Below are positions 8,320 to 16,903 of a stretch of DNA of 64,000 nt, piece after piece. The position numbers were made by a program, and so were the translations under genes. The DNA comes from DASSUW01 sp963844405. GTDB taxonomy: Bacteria > Actinomycetota > Thermoleophilia > Solirubrobacterales > Solirubrobacteraceae. Under the pieces are notes generated by a model. It saw only the letters and a program-made list of their open reading frames with translations, did no database searches and was not told the origin of the DNA. Within the stretch, counting starts at the first letter, position 1; the number at the start of each line of letters is the position of its first letter. The DNA lies in contig CAWJNZ010000007.1 of NCBI GenBank assembly GCA_963844405.1, positions 806,001 through 870,000 on the forward strand. The letters run 5' to 3'.

Positions 8320-10095
8320 ATGCGCCGCCTCAGCCTCCTCTCCGCCGCCACGCTCGCGGCCTGTCTCCTCCCCGTATCCACCGCCCTCGCCGGCGACCCG
8401 ATCATGCCGTTGTCGCAGGTCAGCTCCGGCATGCAGTGCACCGGGTACTCCGTCGTGCAGGGGACGACGATCTCGTCCTTCGACGTCGAGGTGCTCGACG
8501 TGATCGACGGCGATCCTTCTGCCGAGGGCCCGAAGATCCTGTTCGAGGTCTCAGGCCCCGCGGTGGACGCGACGGGCGTCGGCCCCGGCTTCTCCGGCTC
8601 CCCGATCTACTGCCCCGACGGCGCGGGGACGGCACGGAACATCGGCGCGATCTCGCAGTCGGTCGGCTCCTACGGCGGCAAGGTCGGCCTGGCGACGCCG
8701 ATCGAGTCCATCCTGGCCAACCCCACGAACCCGCCGGTCGCGCGCGACGCGGGTGACGGGACCGCCGCCTCACCGAAGGCCGCGGCCGCCATCCGGCGCA
8801 TGAAGCGCCAGGGGACGAAGGACCTCGCCGGCCCGCTCACCATCAGCGGCGTATCGCCGGACCTCGGCCGGGCGATCGAGGCCGCCGGCCGGCGCCTCGG
8901 GCGGCCGATCATCGCCGTCCCCGCCGGGCCGCTCGGCAGCTTCCCCGTGCAGGAGCTCCGGCCCGGCTCGGCCGTCGCCGTCGGCTACTCGGGCGGGGAC
9001 CTGCGGCTCGGCGCCGTCGGCACCGTCGCCTACACCGACGCCGGCCAGGTGTGGTCGTTCGGCCACTCGTTCGAGAGCGCCGGCGCGCGCAACCTGCTGC
9101 TCCAGGACGCCTACGTCTTCCGCGTCATCAACGAGCCGAACGCCGCCTTCACCGGCGGCTCGTACAAGCTCGCCGCCGCCGGCCACGACGTCGGGACGCT
9201 CTCCAACGACGCCTTCTCGGCGGTGGTCGGCACCGTCGGCGCCCTCCCGCGGACGACCCAGTTCCGCGCCGTCGGCACCGACCACGACACGGGCGTCCAG
9301 AAGGAGGTCGTGACCCACATCGCCGACGAGACCGACGTCGACAACCCGACCGGCTTCTCGCCGCTCGGCGCCGTCGGCCCGCTGGCGATCGCCCAGGCCG
9401 CGGGCGGCACGATGAAGAGCTCGCCCGGCCGCATGACCGGCCGCATGTGCCTGCGGATCACCTTCGCCGAGCGCCCGAACCGGCCGGCGCGGTTCTGCAA
9501 CCGCTACGTCTCGTCGGGCATCTTCGATCCCTTCCTCGGCCCGCTCGGCAACCCGATCGCCTTCAGCGCGGCGATGGACGCCTCCGGCGCCTTCGGCCTG
9601 ATCGAGGCCTTCCAGGGCCGCCCCCCGCACGTCGCCAGCGTCCACTCGGAGGTCGAGCTGCGCCGCGGCGAGCGCGTGGCCTTCCTGCGCCGGGTCAAGG
9701 CCCCTCGCCGCGTCAAGCCCGGCCGCCGGATCACGCTGCGCGTGACCATGCAGCGCCTGCGCGGCGGCAACTTCACCAAGCGCTACAAGGTGCGCGTCCC
9801 CGGCGGCCTGAAGCCCGGCCGCAAGCTGACCCTCCGCCTCGCCGGCTTCGAGGAGGACTTGTCGGAGGAGGACATCCTGGCCCTCCTCTTCGGCTTCGGC
9901 GAGGACGACGAGGGGCCCACCGGTCCCGCGGGCCTGAACGACCTGATCGAGCAGATCAGCTCGCTCGGCCGCTGGGACGGCGTGAAGATGCGGCTGGGCG
10001 GCAAGACCAAGCGCGCGTTCAAGGACGACGACATGCTCGTCGTCGGCCGCACCGCCACCCGCGTGCGGGTGGCCGGCAAGCGCAAAAAGCGCTAA
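8320..10095 (+). CDS. Secreted SpoIVB-type (S55) serine peptidase-domain protein
   Basis: 591 residues with a signal peptide (MRRLSLLSAATLAACLLPVS, cut near ALAGDP). The family core starts at GDPIMPLSQVSSGMQCTGYS. The nucleophile region is VGPGFSGSPIYCPDG, the GxSGSP motif of SpoIVB-like S55 peptidases, and GQVWSFGHSFESAGARNLLL fits the same family. SpoIVB cleaves a sporulation checkpoint protein in Bacillus; actinobacterial secreted homologues have no established substrate. The C-terminal 200 residues are basic and beta-rich (repeated RRVK, GRRITLRVTM, GRKLTLRL), perhaps a cell-wall-binding module. I take ATG 8320 as the start because the signal peptide begins there; an in-frame ATG at 8278 would add 14 residues. 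Confidence 0.85.
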   Translation: MRRLSLLSAATLAACLLPVSTALAGDPIMPLSQVSSGMQCTGYSVVQGTTISSFDVEVLDVIDGDPSAEGPKILFEVSGPAVDATGVGPGFSGSPIYCPDGAGTARNIGAISQSVGSYGGKVGLATPIESILANPTNPPVARDAGDGTAASPKAAAAIRRMKRQGTKDLAGPLTISGVSPDLGRAIEAAGRRLGRPIIAVPAGPLGSFPVQELRPGSAVAVGYSGGDLRLGAVGTVAYTDAGQVWSFGHSFESAGARNLLLQDAYVFRVINEPNAAFTGGSYKLAAAGHDVGTLSNDAFSAVVGTVGALPRTTQFRAVGTDHDTGVQKEVVTHIADETDVDNPTGFSPLGAVGPLAIAQAAGGTMKSSPGRMTGRMCLRITFAERPNRPARFCNRYVSSGIFDPFLGPLGNPIAFSAAMDASGAFGLIEAFQGRPPHVASVHSEVELRRGERVAFLRRVKAPRRVKPGRRITLRVTMQRLRGGNFTKRYKVRVPGGLKPGRKLTLRLAGFEEDLSEEDILALLFGFGEDDEGPTGPAGLNDLIEQISSLGRWDGVKMRLGGKTKRAFKDDDMLVVGRTATRVRVAGKRKKR

Positions 10096-10892
10096 GTGGG
10101 TCCTTCGAACCGGTAGACCGTGCCCGCGGGCGCCAGGTCGGCGCTCGTGGCGCGCGGGACGGCGGCGGTCAGCACCGAGGCGAACGTCTCCGTGCTGGCG
10201 GCCATCATGTCGAGCAGCGTCTGCACCGGCGTCGCCTCGTCGGTGACGCCGTTTGCGTAGTCGGTCGCGTAGCCGAGCAGCGCGTACGGCAGCTCGGCCT
10301 CCCCGCACAGCACCGCCTCCGGGCCGCCGGTCTGCGAGACGTGGGTCACGCCGCAGGCCGCCAGCCCGCGGATCTCGGCGCGCGTGTTGAAGCGCGGCCC
10401 GTCGACGTGGCCGTACACGCCGCCGTCGCGGATCGGCACCCCCGCCTCGCGCCCCGCCTCCAGCAGCACCTGCCGCAGCGGCTCCGAGAACGGCGACTCG
10501 AAGATCCAGTGCCCGCGCCGGCGGTCGCCCGGCTCGGAGTAGAACGTGCACAGCTGCCCGTCGCCGAGCCGGTTGGCGAGGAAGTGCAGGTCGTCGAAGC
10601 ACGTCACGGAGCCGAGCTCGAGCCCCGGGTCGACCGCTCCGCAGACCGTGAGCGCGATCACGCCGTCGGCCCCGAGCTCGACCAGCGCGCCGATGTTCGC
10701 CCGATGCGTCACCAGGTTCGAGAGCCGCCGGTGGCCCTCGCCGTGGCGCGAGACGTGCAGCACCTCGGTGCCCGCGAACACCCCGCGCGAGACGAGCGCG
10801 TCGCCCCACTCGGTCGACACGAGCTCCGGCCCTGAGGACTCGAAGCCCGGCAGCGCGTAGGTCCCCGAGCCGGTGATGATCGCGATCGGCAT
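10092..10892 (-). CDS. S-methyl-5'-thioadenosine phosphorylase / purine nucleoside phosphorylase family protein
   Basis: 266 residues of the PNP/MTAP (PF01048) family, which cleaves MTA or purine nucleosides with phosphate in purine and methionine salvage. Visible are the phosphate-binding ITGSGTYAL start, the RHGEGHRRLSNLVTHRAN motif, the GVYGHVDGPRFNTRAEIR stretch and CGVTHVSQTGGPEAVLCGE. The family normally has MT.. (Met-Thr) in the last motif, so the exact nucleoside specificity is uncertain. I chose ATG 10892 because the family starts MPIAIITGSG; the open frame runs to 10943 and into the divergent gene. It lies 11 bases from the divergent Eis-like gene. Confidence 0.85.
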   Translation of the reverse strand: MPIAIITGSGTYALPGFESSGPELVSTEWGDALVSRGVFAGTEVLHVSRHGEGHRRLSNLVTHRANIGALVELGADGVIALTVCGAVDPGLELGSVTCFDDLHFLANRLGDGQLCTFYSEPGDRRRGHWIFESPFSEPLRQVLLEAGREAGVPIRDGGVYGHVDGPRFNTRAEIRGLAACGVTHVSQTGGPEAVLCGEAELPYALLGYATDYANGVTDEATPVQTLLDMMAASTETFASVLTAAVPRATSADLAPAGTVYRFEGPT

Positions 10893-10903
10893 GGCGCGGG
10901 AGT

Positions 10904-12112
10904 ATGCATAAGCTGGAAGCCGTGGAGCCGGCGCCGATCGCACCCGACGAGGTCGCTGACTACGTCGAGGCCACCTACTCGGCCTTCCACAACGACGTCC
11001 CCCCGCACCTGCACGAGCGCTGGCAGCGCGTGCTCGAGCCCGAGCGCTCGCTGGTCCTGCGCGACCGCGGCCGGATCGTCGCCGGCACCAGCGTCTTCTC
11101 CCGCCGCCTGACGATCCCGGGCGGCGAGACGCCGGTCGCCGCCGTGACGCTCGTCGGCGTGCGCCCGACCCATCGCCGCCGCGGCCTGCTCACCACCTTG
11201 ATGCGCCGCCAGCTGGAGGACGTCCGCGGCCGCGAGGCGGTCGCCGCCCTGTGGGCCTCCGAGCCCGTGATCTACGGCCGGTTCGGCTACGGGATGGGCA
11301 CCCAGGGCGCCCTGCTGGAGGTCGACAAGCGCACGCTGCGCCTGCGCGCCCCGTCGGACGCGCAGGTCGAGCTGCTGGCGCCCGCCGACGCGCTCGACGC
11401 CATGCGACCCCTCCACGAGCAGGTCCGCGCGAGCGTCCCCGGCATGCTCGACCGCGACGGCCCGTGGTGGCAGGACCGGCTCCGCGACCACGAGAGCACC
11501 CGCCACGGCAAGGAGCCCCTGCGTGCCGCCGTGACCGACGGCGCCTACGCGCTCTACGCGGTCAAGCCGAACTTCATCGAGGACCGGCCGGCCGGCGCGG
11601 TCCACGTGCGCGAGGTGGTCGCCACGACCGCCGACAGCCGAGCGGCGATCTGGGGCTTCCTGCTCGGCCTCGACCTCACGACGACGCTGACGTGGGAGCT
11701 CGCGCCCTCCGACCACCCGCTCCCCCACATGGTCGCCAACGCCCAGGACGTGCGGATGCGCATGGCCGACAACCTGTGGGTCCGGGTCGTCGACGTCCCG
11801 CGCGCGCTCGCCGCCCGCGCCTACCGCGAGCCGTTCGAGGTCGTCCTCGAGGTCACCGACGACGTGTGCCCGTGGAACCAGGGCCGCTGGGCGCTGCGCT
11901 GGGACGGCACGACGGCCACCTGCGCGAGCACCGCCACGCCGGCGGCGCTCGAACTGGGCGCGGCCGAGCTCGGCAGCGTCTACCTGGGCGGCCCGACGCT
12001 CGAGCAGCTGGCGCGCGCCGGGCGGGTGAAGGAGCTGCGCGGCGGCGCGCTGGCCGCCGCCAGCCGCGGCTTCCAGGGCGAGCGTGCGCCCTGGTGCCCC
12101 GAGATCTTCTAG
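10904..12112 (+). CDS. Eis-like GNAT family N-acetyltransferase with SCP2-type C-terminal domain
   Basis: 402 residues, the same length as Mycobacterium Eis, which acetylates amines (including aminoglycosides) from acetyl-CoA. The N-terminal GNAT domain has the CoA-binding motif GVRPTHRRRGLLTTLMRRQL, followed by YGRFGYGMG. The second acyltransferase half and the SCP2-like end (WALRWDGTTATC, LGGPTLEQLARAGRV) follow. It ends in phenylalanine (CPEIF), and in Eis the C-terminal carboxylate of a phenylalanine is part of the active site. The ATG at 10904 lies only 11 bases from the divergent gene; GTG 10922 is an alternative start that leaves more promoter space. Substrate unknown. Confidence 0.88.
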   Translation: MHKLEAVEPAPIAPDEVADYVEATYSAFHNDVPPHLHERWQRVLEPERSLVLRDRGRIVAGTSVFSRRLTIPGGETPVAAVTLVGVRPTHRRRGLLTTLMRRQLEDVRGREAVAALWASEPVIYGRFGYGMGTQGALLEVDKRTLRLRAPSDAQVELLAPADALDAMRPLHEQVRASVPGMLDRDGPWWQDRLRDHESTRHGKEPLRAAVTDGAYALYAVKPNFIEDRPAGAVHVREVVATTADSRAAIWGFLLGLDLTTTLTWELAPSDHPLPHMVANAQDVRMRMADNLWVRVVDVPRALAARAYREPFEVVLEVTDDVCPWNQGRWALRWDGTTATCASTATPAALELGAAELGSVYLGGPTLEQLARAGRVKELRGGALAAASRGFQGERAPWCPEIF

Positions 12113-12117
12113 GGGTG

Positions 12118-12157
12118 CCCTGCGGGCGGACACTCCGAACGTTCTCCGCCGGCAGGG
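12118..12157. terminator. Hairpin between convergent genes
   Basis: Inverted repeat with 13-base arms (CCCTGCGGGCGGA / TCCGCCGGCAGGG, one G-G mismatch) and a 14-base loop. It lies between the stop of the Eis-like gene and the stop of the convergent PucR regulator, so it could end transcription from both sides. No clear T run. Confidence 0.55.
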
Positions 12158-12172
12158 CGGGCCCCCGAGGGT

Positions 12173-13411
12173 TTACCGGTCGCGCGGCTCTCGCCGCACG
12201 CGCCCGCCCTCGGCGCCCAGCTCGGTCGCCGGGCCGCGCGGGGCGGCGATGCCGAGGACCCGCATCGCCTTCAGGCCGAGCCCGAGCTTCTCGCGCCCGT
12301 CGGTCGAGGAGACGTCGAGCCCGCTGAGGTCGCGCACGCGCTCGAGCCGGTAGCGGATCGTGTGACGGTGCGTGAAGAGCCGCGAGGCGGTGCCGGCCAC
12401 GTTGCCGTCGGCGTCGAGGAACGTCTCCAGCGTCTGCACGAGGTCGGTCTCGTACTGCTCGTCGTAGGTCACGAGCGGCTCGACGGTCTCGGCGTAGAAG
12501 CGCTGCAGCTCGGCCGGGTCCTCGCTCATGGCCGGCAGCAGCAGCCGGTACGCGCCCGTGTCCTCGAACGCGAGCACGGTCTCCTCCTCGCCGGCCTCGG
12601 CGACGTTGGCCGCGAGCAACGCCTCGTTCCCGGCGCGGTAGAGATCGACGGGATCGGCGGCCAGCCGCGAGTGCCCGACCGCGAAGGTGAAGCCGTGCAG
12701 GCTGGAGCGGAGCTCGCGCGCCACGGCGTCGGCCACCCGTCGCACCTCGGCGTCGGCGGTGGCGGGCAGCAGGACGACGACGTGCCCGTCCTCGACCACC
12801 GCCGCCAGCGAGCCGGGCGCGCTGGCGCGGGCGGCGCGTTCGGCGGCGGCGAGCACGCGGCCGCGCCAGTCCTCGTCGGCGGGCGCGTAGTGGTGCGTGC
12901 GCACGACGATCAGCGCGGAGCCCGACCCCACGTCGATCCCCAGCTCGCCGGCGCGCGCCACGATGTCGCCGCGATCGGTGACCTCGCGCCGCAGGACGGC
13001 GGTCAGGAACGCCACCTGCGCGGCCTCCGACGCCCGCTCCGGCGCGCGCACGCGCTCGACCTCGGAGGCGATCAGCGTGGTCACCACCCGCAGCAGGGCC
13101 GCGGGCGGGTCGCCCGAGCGGCCGCGCACGCGCAGGCGGCCGACCACCGTGTCGCCGACGCGCAGGTCGTGCGCCACCACGCCGGCGGCGTCCGTCATCA
13201 GCGCCCGCTCGTCGGCCGACGAGCGCGCCGCCACCGCCAGCACCGCGCTGGAGCGATCGATCAGCACGAGCGAGGCGTCGAGCGCCCGCGCCGCCGCCCG
13301 CACGACCTCGGGCAGGCCGAGGCCGGACTCCACGGCGTCGGTGACCGCCGTCAGCGCATCGAGGTCGTGCGCCGGCGGGGCCTCGCGCCGGATCGGGACG
13401 GGCTCAGGCAT
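12173..13411 (-). CDS. PucR family (CdaR-type) transcriptional regulator
   Basis: 412 residues. An N-terminal sensor region (GAF-like, residues about 15-130), a GGDEF-like central domain and a C-terminal PucR/CdaR helix-turn-helix (ETFLDADGNVAGTASRLFTH, then RHTIRYRLERVRDLSGLDV). Regulators of this family control purine, amino acid or diacid catabolism; the target here is unknown. It is convergent with the Eis-like gene, and its upstream space (13412-13474) holds a perfect 11-base palindrome GCCCAATGGGC at 13431-13441, a possible autoregulatory site. Confidence 0.88.
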   Translation of the reverse strand: MPEPVPIRREAPPAHDLDALTAVTDAVESGLGLPEVVRAAARALDASLVLIDRSSAVLAVAARSSADERALMTDAAGVVAHDLRVGDTVVGRLRVRGRSGDPPAALLRVVTTLIASEVERVRAPERASEAAQVAFLTAVLRREVTDRGDIVARAGELGIDVGSGSALIVVRTHHYAPADEDWRGRVLAAAERAARASAPGSLAAVVEDGHVVVLLPATADAEVRRVADAVARELRSSLHGFTFAVGHSRLAADPVDLYRAGNEALLAANVAEAGEEETVLAFEDTGAYRLLLPAMSEDPAELQRFYAETVEPLVTYDEQYETDLVQTLETFLDADGNVAGTASRLFTHRHTIRYRLERVRDLSGLDVSSTDGREKLGLGLKAMRVLGIAAPRGPATELGAEGGRVRREPRDR

Positions 13412-13474
13412 GACTAACTGGGGGCCCCGCCCAATGGGCCATTACGTGTGGAGCGATGTCCCATCGGGCACCCC

Positions 13475-13702
13475 CTAGAGCCGGTCGTAGTACCAGAGCA
13501 CCACCCCGCCGGCCAGCGCGCCGGCGAGCATGAAGGCGGCGAGCACGTAGACGCTCATGACCAGGGCCAGGATGCGCTCCCGCAGTCGCCAGTAGGAGCG
13601 CCACGCCGGCACGGCGACGAACGCGATCCAGAGGGCGAGGGAGATCGCGATCACCGCGCCGATGACGACCATCGAGACGGTGTCGTCGAGGATGTCGTTC
13701 AT
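13475..13702 (-). CDS. Small two-helix membrane protein, hypothetical
   Basis: 75 residues with two predicted membrane helices (MVVIGAVIAISLALWIAFVA and LVMSVYVLAAFMLAGALAGG) joined by a basic loop WRSYWRLRER. The ATG at 13702 overlaps the stop of the upstream DedA-PAP2 gene by four bases, so it is probably translated from the same message. No recognised family. Confidence 0.6.
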   Translation of the reverse strand: MNDILDDTVSMVVIGAVIAISLALWIAFVAVPAWRSYWRLRERILALVMSVYVLAAFMLAGALAGGVVLWYYDRL

Positions 13703-15264
13703 CGTTCTCGGCCCCCATTGTGGCGCACGTGGCCGGCGACGACGGCGACCGCGCCCACGAGCGCCCACACCGCGATGCCGAGCGCGGCCCCGCCGAGCAC
13801 GTCGGTGAAGTGGTGCACGCGCAGGTAGACGCGCGTGAGGCCGACCAGCACCACGAGCCCGATCGCCACCGTCACGGCCGCGAAGCGCACGGCCCAGCCG
13901 GACCCGCCGCGCACGAGCACCGTGGCGCACGCGACGAGCGCCACGGCGTTGGCCGTGTGCCCCGACGGGTAGGCGGCATCGCTGGCGTCGACGAGCCCGC
14001 CGTCCGGCCGGTCGCGCTCGTAGGCGTCCTTGGCCAGGCTGACGACGAGCGACGTGAGCACGGTGCCGACGATCACCGCGGCGGCGTCGATCCGGCGCCG
14101 CTTCGTCAGGGCCCAGGCCGCCGTCGCGATCGCCGCGGCAAACACCACCGGGAAGGACCCGATCGCGGTGGCGACCTTGGCGATCTGCACCAGCGGGTCG
14201 GCCCCCACCTCGCGCGCGACGTCGGCGGCCATCTCGTCGATCCCCGGCACGCTCGTCTGGGAGACGATCTCGCCGATGAAGAAGAACGCGTAGGTGCCCA
14301 CCACCCAGAGGGCGAGCAGGGTGGTCAGCTCGAGGCCCAGCCTGCCGGGCGTGAGCCGGTTCAGGCCGAAGCGGGCGGTCAGGTCGACGCCCTTCGACGC
14401 CGGCCGCCCGATCACCCGCCACGCCGGGCCGGCGATCCGCACGACCCAGCCCCAGCCCGGGCGGTCGCGACGCTCCTCGAGCCACTCGCGCACGCGCCGG
14501 CGCTTCTCGGGGTCGCGGCGCAGCTGGACGAGGCCGACCAGCGCCCCCACCACGACGACGACCGTCGCGAAGGCGAACAGCCCGCGCGAGACGTAGGTGG
14601 TCAGCCGGTCGAACGAGTGCCAGAAGACGTAGCCGAGCGTGGCGAACGTCGCCGCCCACGCGCCGGCGCCGAGCACGTCGTAGGGCAGGAAGCGGCGCAG
14701 CGGCATCCGCGTGGTGCCGGCGATGAAGGGCGCGAGCGCGCGTACGAAGCCGATGAAGCGCCCGATCAGGATCGTCAGCCCGCCGCGCTTGTCGAAGAAC
14801 GTCTCGACCTGCTGGAGGCGCGCTTCGGTGATCTTCAGGCGCTCGCCGTGGCGGAGCAGCCACGCGCGGCCGAGCCGGCGCCCGACCGTATACGACGCCA
14901 GGTCGCCCGCGACGGCGCAGATCCAGGTGATGGTGATGAGGACGGAGAGCGAGATCTCGCCCTGGCCGGCGACGACGCCGCCAACGATCACCGTCGTCTC
15001 GCCGGGCGCGACGAGGCCGACGAACGCGCCGGTCTCGAGGAAGGCCAGCACGCCGACCAGCAGGTAGGTCCAGGGCCCGAGCGCGCGGCCGATGTCGAGC
15101 ATCAGCTCCTCGAGGTTCGGCAGCGGGATCACGCCCGCGCCGACGAGCCCGGCGGCGGCGACGACGAGCCAGCCGGCAAGCAGCGTCCAGCGGCCGTGGC
15201 GGCGACGGCGGACGATCAGGAACGCGGCCAGCGCCAGCGCGCCGAGCAGCCAGCCCCATTTCAT
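13699..15264 (-). CDS. DedA family / PAP2 phosphatase fusion membrane protein
   Basis: 521 residues and about ten membrane segments. The N-terminal half is a DedA (VTT/SNARE-associated) domain: FLETGAFVGLVAPGETTVIV, GDLASYTVGRRLGR, FFDKRGGLTILIGRFIGFVR. DedA proteins are polyprenyl-phosphate and lipid flippases. The C-terminal half is a PAP2 lipid phosphatase with the three signature motifs: KDAYERDRP, PSGHT and RVYLRVHHFTDVLGG. The fusion suggests that a polyprenyl-diphosphate is dephosphorylated and the monophosphate recycled across the membrane by one protein, although I infer that. It follows ispE, which feeds isoprenoid synthesis, with a four-base overlap. Confidence 0.9.
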   Translation of the reverse strand: MKWGWLLGALALAAFLIVRRRRHGRWTLLAGWLVVAAAGLVGAGVIPLPNLEELMLDIGRALGPWTYLLVGVLAFLETGAFVGLVAPGETTVIVGGVVAGQGEISLSVLITITWICAVAGDLASYTVGRRLGRAWLLRHGERLKITEARLQQVETFFDKRGGLTILIGRFIGFVRALAPFIAGTTRMPLRRFLPYDVLGAGAWAATFATLGYVFWHSFDRLTTYVSRGLFAFATVVVVVGALVGLVQLRRDPEKRRRVREWLEERRDRPGWGWVVRIAGPAWRVIGRPASKGVDLTARFGLNRLTPGRLGLELTTLLALWVVGTYAFFFIGEIVSQTSVPGIDEMAADVAREVGADPLVQIAKVATAIGSFPVVFAAAIATAAWALTKRRRIDAAAVIVGTVLTSLVVSLAKDAYERDRPDGGLVDASDAAYPSGHTANAVALVACATVLVRGGSGWAVRFAAVTVAIGLVVLVGLTRVYLRVHHFTDVLGGAALGIAVWALVGAVAVVAGHVRHNGGRER

Positions 15265-16088
15265 CGCGCGCGAACCTCGCCGTACCCCGCGGGCACCGGC
15301 TCGACCGCGATGGCGCCGGGGATCGTCGCGGCGGCTTCGCGGGCGGCGGCGAGCGACTCGTAGGTCGCGAACACGGTCGGGCCGGAGCCGGACACGATCG
15401 CGCCCGGGAAGAGCGCGTCGTCGATCGCCGGGCAGAGCGCGCGTGCCGCGTCCTGGAGGTCGTTGACGGGCGGAGGCGGCTCGGCCGCCCGGGCCCCGGC
15501 CTCGAGCGCGGCGAGCTCGTCGGGCGTGCGAGCAAGGGTGCGGCGGTCGAACTCCCGGTAGACGGACGGCGTCGAGAGCGCCGCGGACGAGGGCACGATG
15601 ACGAGGCCGAACGGCTCGGGGTCGGGCAGCCGCTCGACGTGCTCGCCGGCGCCGGTCATCAGGACGCGGCCGGGCTGGAGCAGGCTCGGCACGTCGGCGC
15701 CGAGCTGGAACGCCAGTTCGTGCAGGAGCGCCGGGTCGGCGCGGCCGGCGGCGTGGGCGGCGAGCCGCAGCGCGGCCGCCGCATCGGAGGACCCGCCGCC
15801 CATCCCGGCGGCCACCGGGATGCGCTTGGCGATGGTGAGACGCTGCGGCGGTCCGTCCCAGCCGGTCGCCTCGCGGAAGCGGGCGAGCCCGCGGGCGGCG
15901 AGGTTCTCGCCCTCGACGCCGGGGCAGATCACCTCGTCGGCCGGCCCGTCTCCCGGCTCCAGCGTCAGCTCGTCGGCGAGCGTGACGGCCTGGACGACCG
16001 AGACGAGCGGGTGCAGGCCGTCGGCCCGGGGCGCGCCGACGAACAGCGACAGGTTCACCTTCCCGGGCGCGAGCGCGACGAGCCTCAC
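15261..16088 (-). CDS. ispE: 4-diphosphocytidyl-2-C-methyl-D-erythritol kinase
   Basis: A GHMP kinase of the MEP isoprenoid pathway, 275 residues. The N-terminal LAPGKVNLSLFVGAPRADGLH is the IspE signature, the ATP loop is PVAAGMGGGSSDAAAAL, and the third GHMP motif is IVSGSGPTVFA. Its GTG start at 16088 overlaps the rsmA stop by four bases, and its stop overlaps the DedA-PAP2 start. It is part of the conserved metG-tatD-rsmA-ispE order found in many Gram-positive bacteria. Confidence 0.95.
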   Translation of the reverse strand: MRLVALAPGKVNLSLFVGAPRADGLHPLVSVVQAVTLADELTLEPGDGPADEVICPGVEGENLAARGLARFREATGWDGPPQRLTIAKRIPVAAGMGGGSSDAAAALRLAAHAAGRADPALLHELAFQLGADVPSLLQPGRVLMTGAGEHVERLPDPEPFGLVIVPSSAALSTPSVYREFDRRTLARTPDELAALEAGARAAEPPPPVNDLQDAARALCPAIDDALFPGAIVSGSGPTVFATYESLAAAREAAATIPGAIAVEPVPAGYGEVRAR

Positions 16089-16903
16089 GGGCTCAGCCTC
16101 GCGTGGAGGTCGCGCCACTGGTCGGGCGCCAGCGTCTCCGCCCGAGCGTCGGCCGGCAGGCCCATCGCCTCCAGCGCGGCGCGGGCGCGCTCGCGGTCGC
16201 CGCCGCCGAGGGCCAGCGAGCGGGCGAGAGCCTTGCGACGGTGGGCGAAGCCCTGCTGGACGAGCGTGCGCAGGCCGGGCTCCGGCGCGGGGCCGTGGCG
16301 GGTGAGGCGGACGAGCACGGAGTCCACTTTGGGGACCGGGTGGAAGACGGTGCGGGAGATCGGGCGGAGGACCTTCACGTCGGCCGCCAGCTGGGCGAGC
16401 ACGGACGGGACGCCGTAGGCGGCTGTCCCGGGCTTCGCCGCGAACCGCTCGCCGACCTCCTTCTGCACCATCGCCACCCACGTCGTCGCGTGCGGGAGCT
16501 GCTCGATCGTGCGCAGGATCACCCCCGCCGCGACGCCGTACGGCAGGTTGGCGACGACCTTGGTCGGTTCCGGCTCGAGCGCCGCGAGGTCGAGCTTGAC
16601 GGCGTCGGCGAGGTGGAGCGTCGTGTTCGGGTGCGGGTCGAGCGCGTCGCGGAGCGCCGGCTCGAGCTTGCGGTCGAGCTCGATGACGTGGACGTGCGCG
16701 GTGCGCTCGGCCAGGTACTCCGACAGCACGCCGAGCCCGCCGCCGACCTCGAGCACGACGTCGCCGGGGTCGAGCTCGGCGGCGCGACCGATGACGTCGA
16801 GGATGTTCGAGTCGATCAGGAAGTTCTGCCCCAGCTCGCGGTTGGGCCGGACGCCGAACTGGCGCAGCCGGCGCAGGCTCGGCTGCGCGGGGAGCTCGCT
16901 CAC
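16085..16903 (-). CDS. rsmA: 16S rRNA (adenine1518/1519-N6)-dimethyltransferase
   Basis: KsgA/RsmA, 272 residues, dimethylates two adjacent adenines of helix 45 in 16S rRNA using SAM. RELGQNFLIDSNILDVI is the family N-terminal signature; motif I is VLEVGGGLGVLSEYLA, motif II VIELDRKL, and motif IV is NLPYGVAAGVILR with the catalytic NLPY. The C-terminal helical domain contains FHPVPKVDSVLVRL. The start is GTG 16903, overlapping the tatD stop. Confidence 0.96.
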   Translation of the reverse strand: MSELPAQPSLRRLRQFGVRPNRELGQNFLIDSNILDVIGRAAELDPGDVVLEVGGGLGVLSEYLAERTAHVHVIELDRKLEPALRDALDPHPNTTLHLADAVKLDLAALEPEPTKVVANLPYGVAAGVILRTIEQLPHATTWVAMVQKEVGERFAAKPGTAAYGVPSVLAQLAADVKVLRPISRTVFHPVPKVDSVLVRLTRHGPAPEPGLRTLVQQGFAHRRKALARSLALGGGDRERARAALEAMGLPADARAETLAPDQWRDLHARLSP

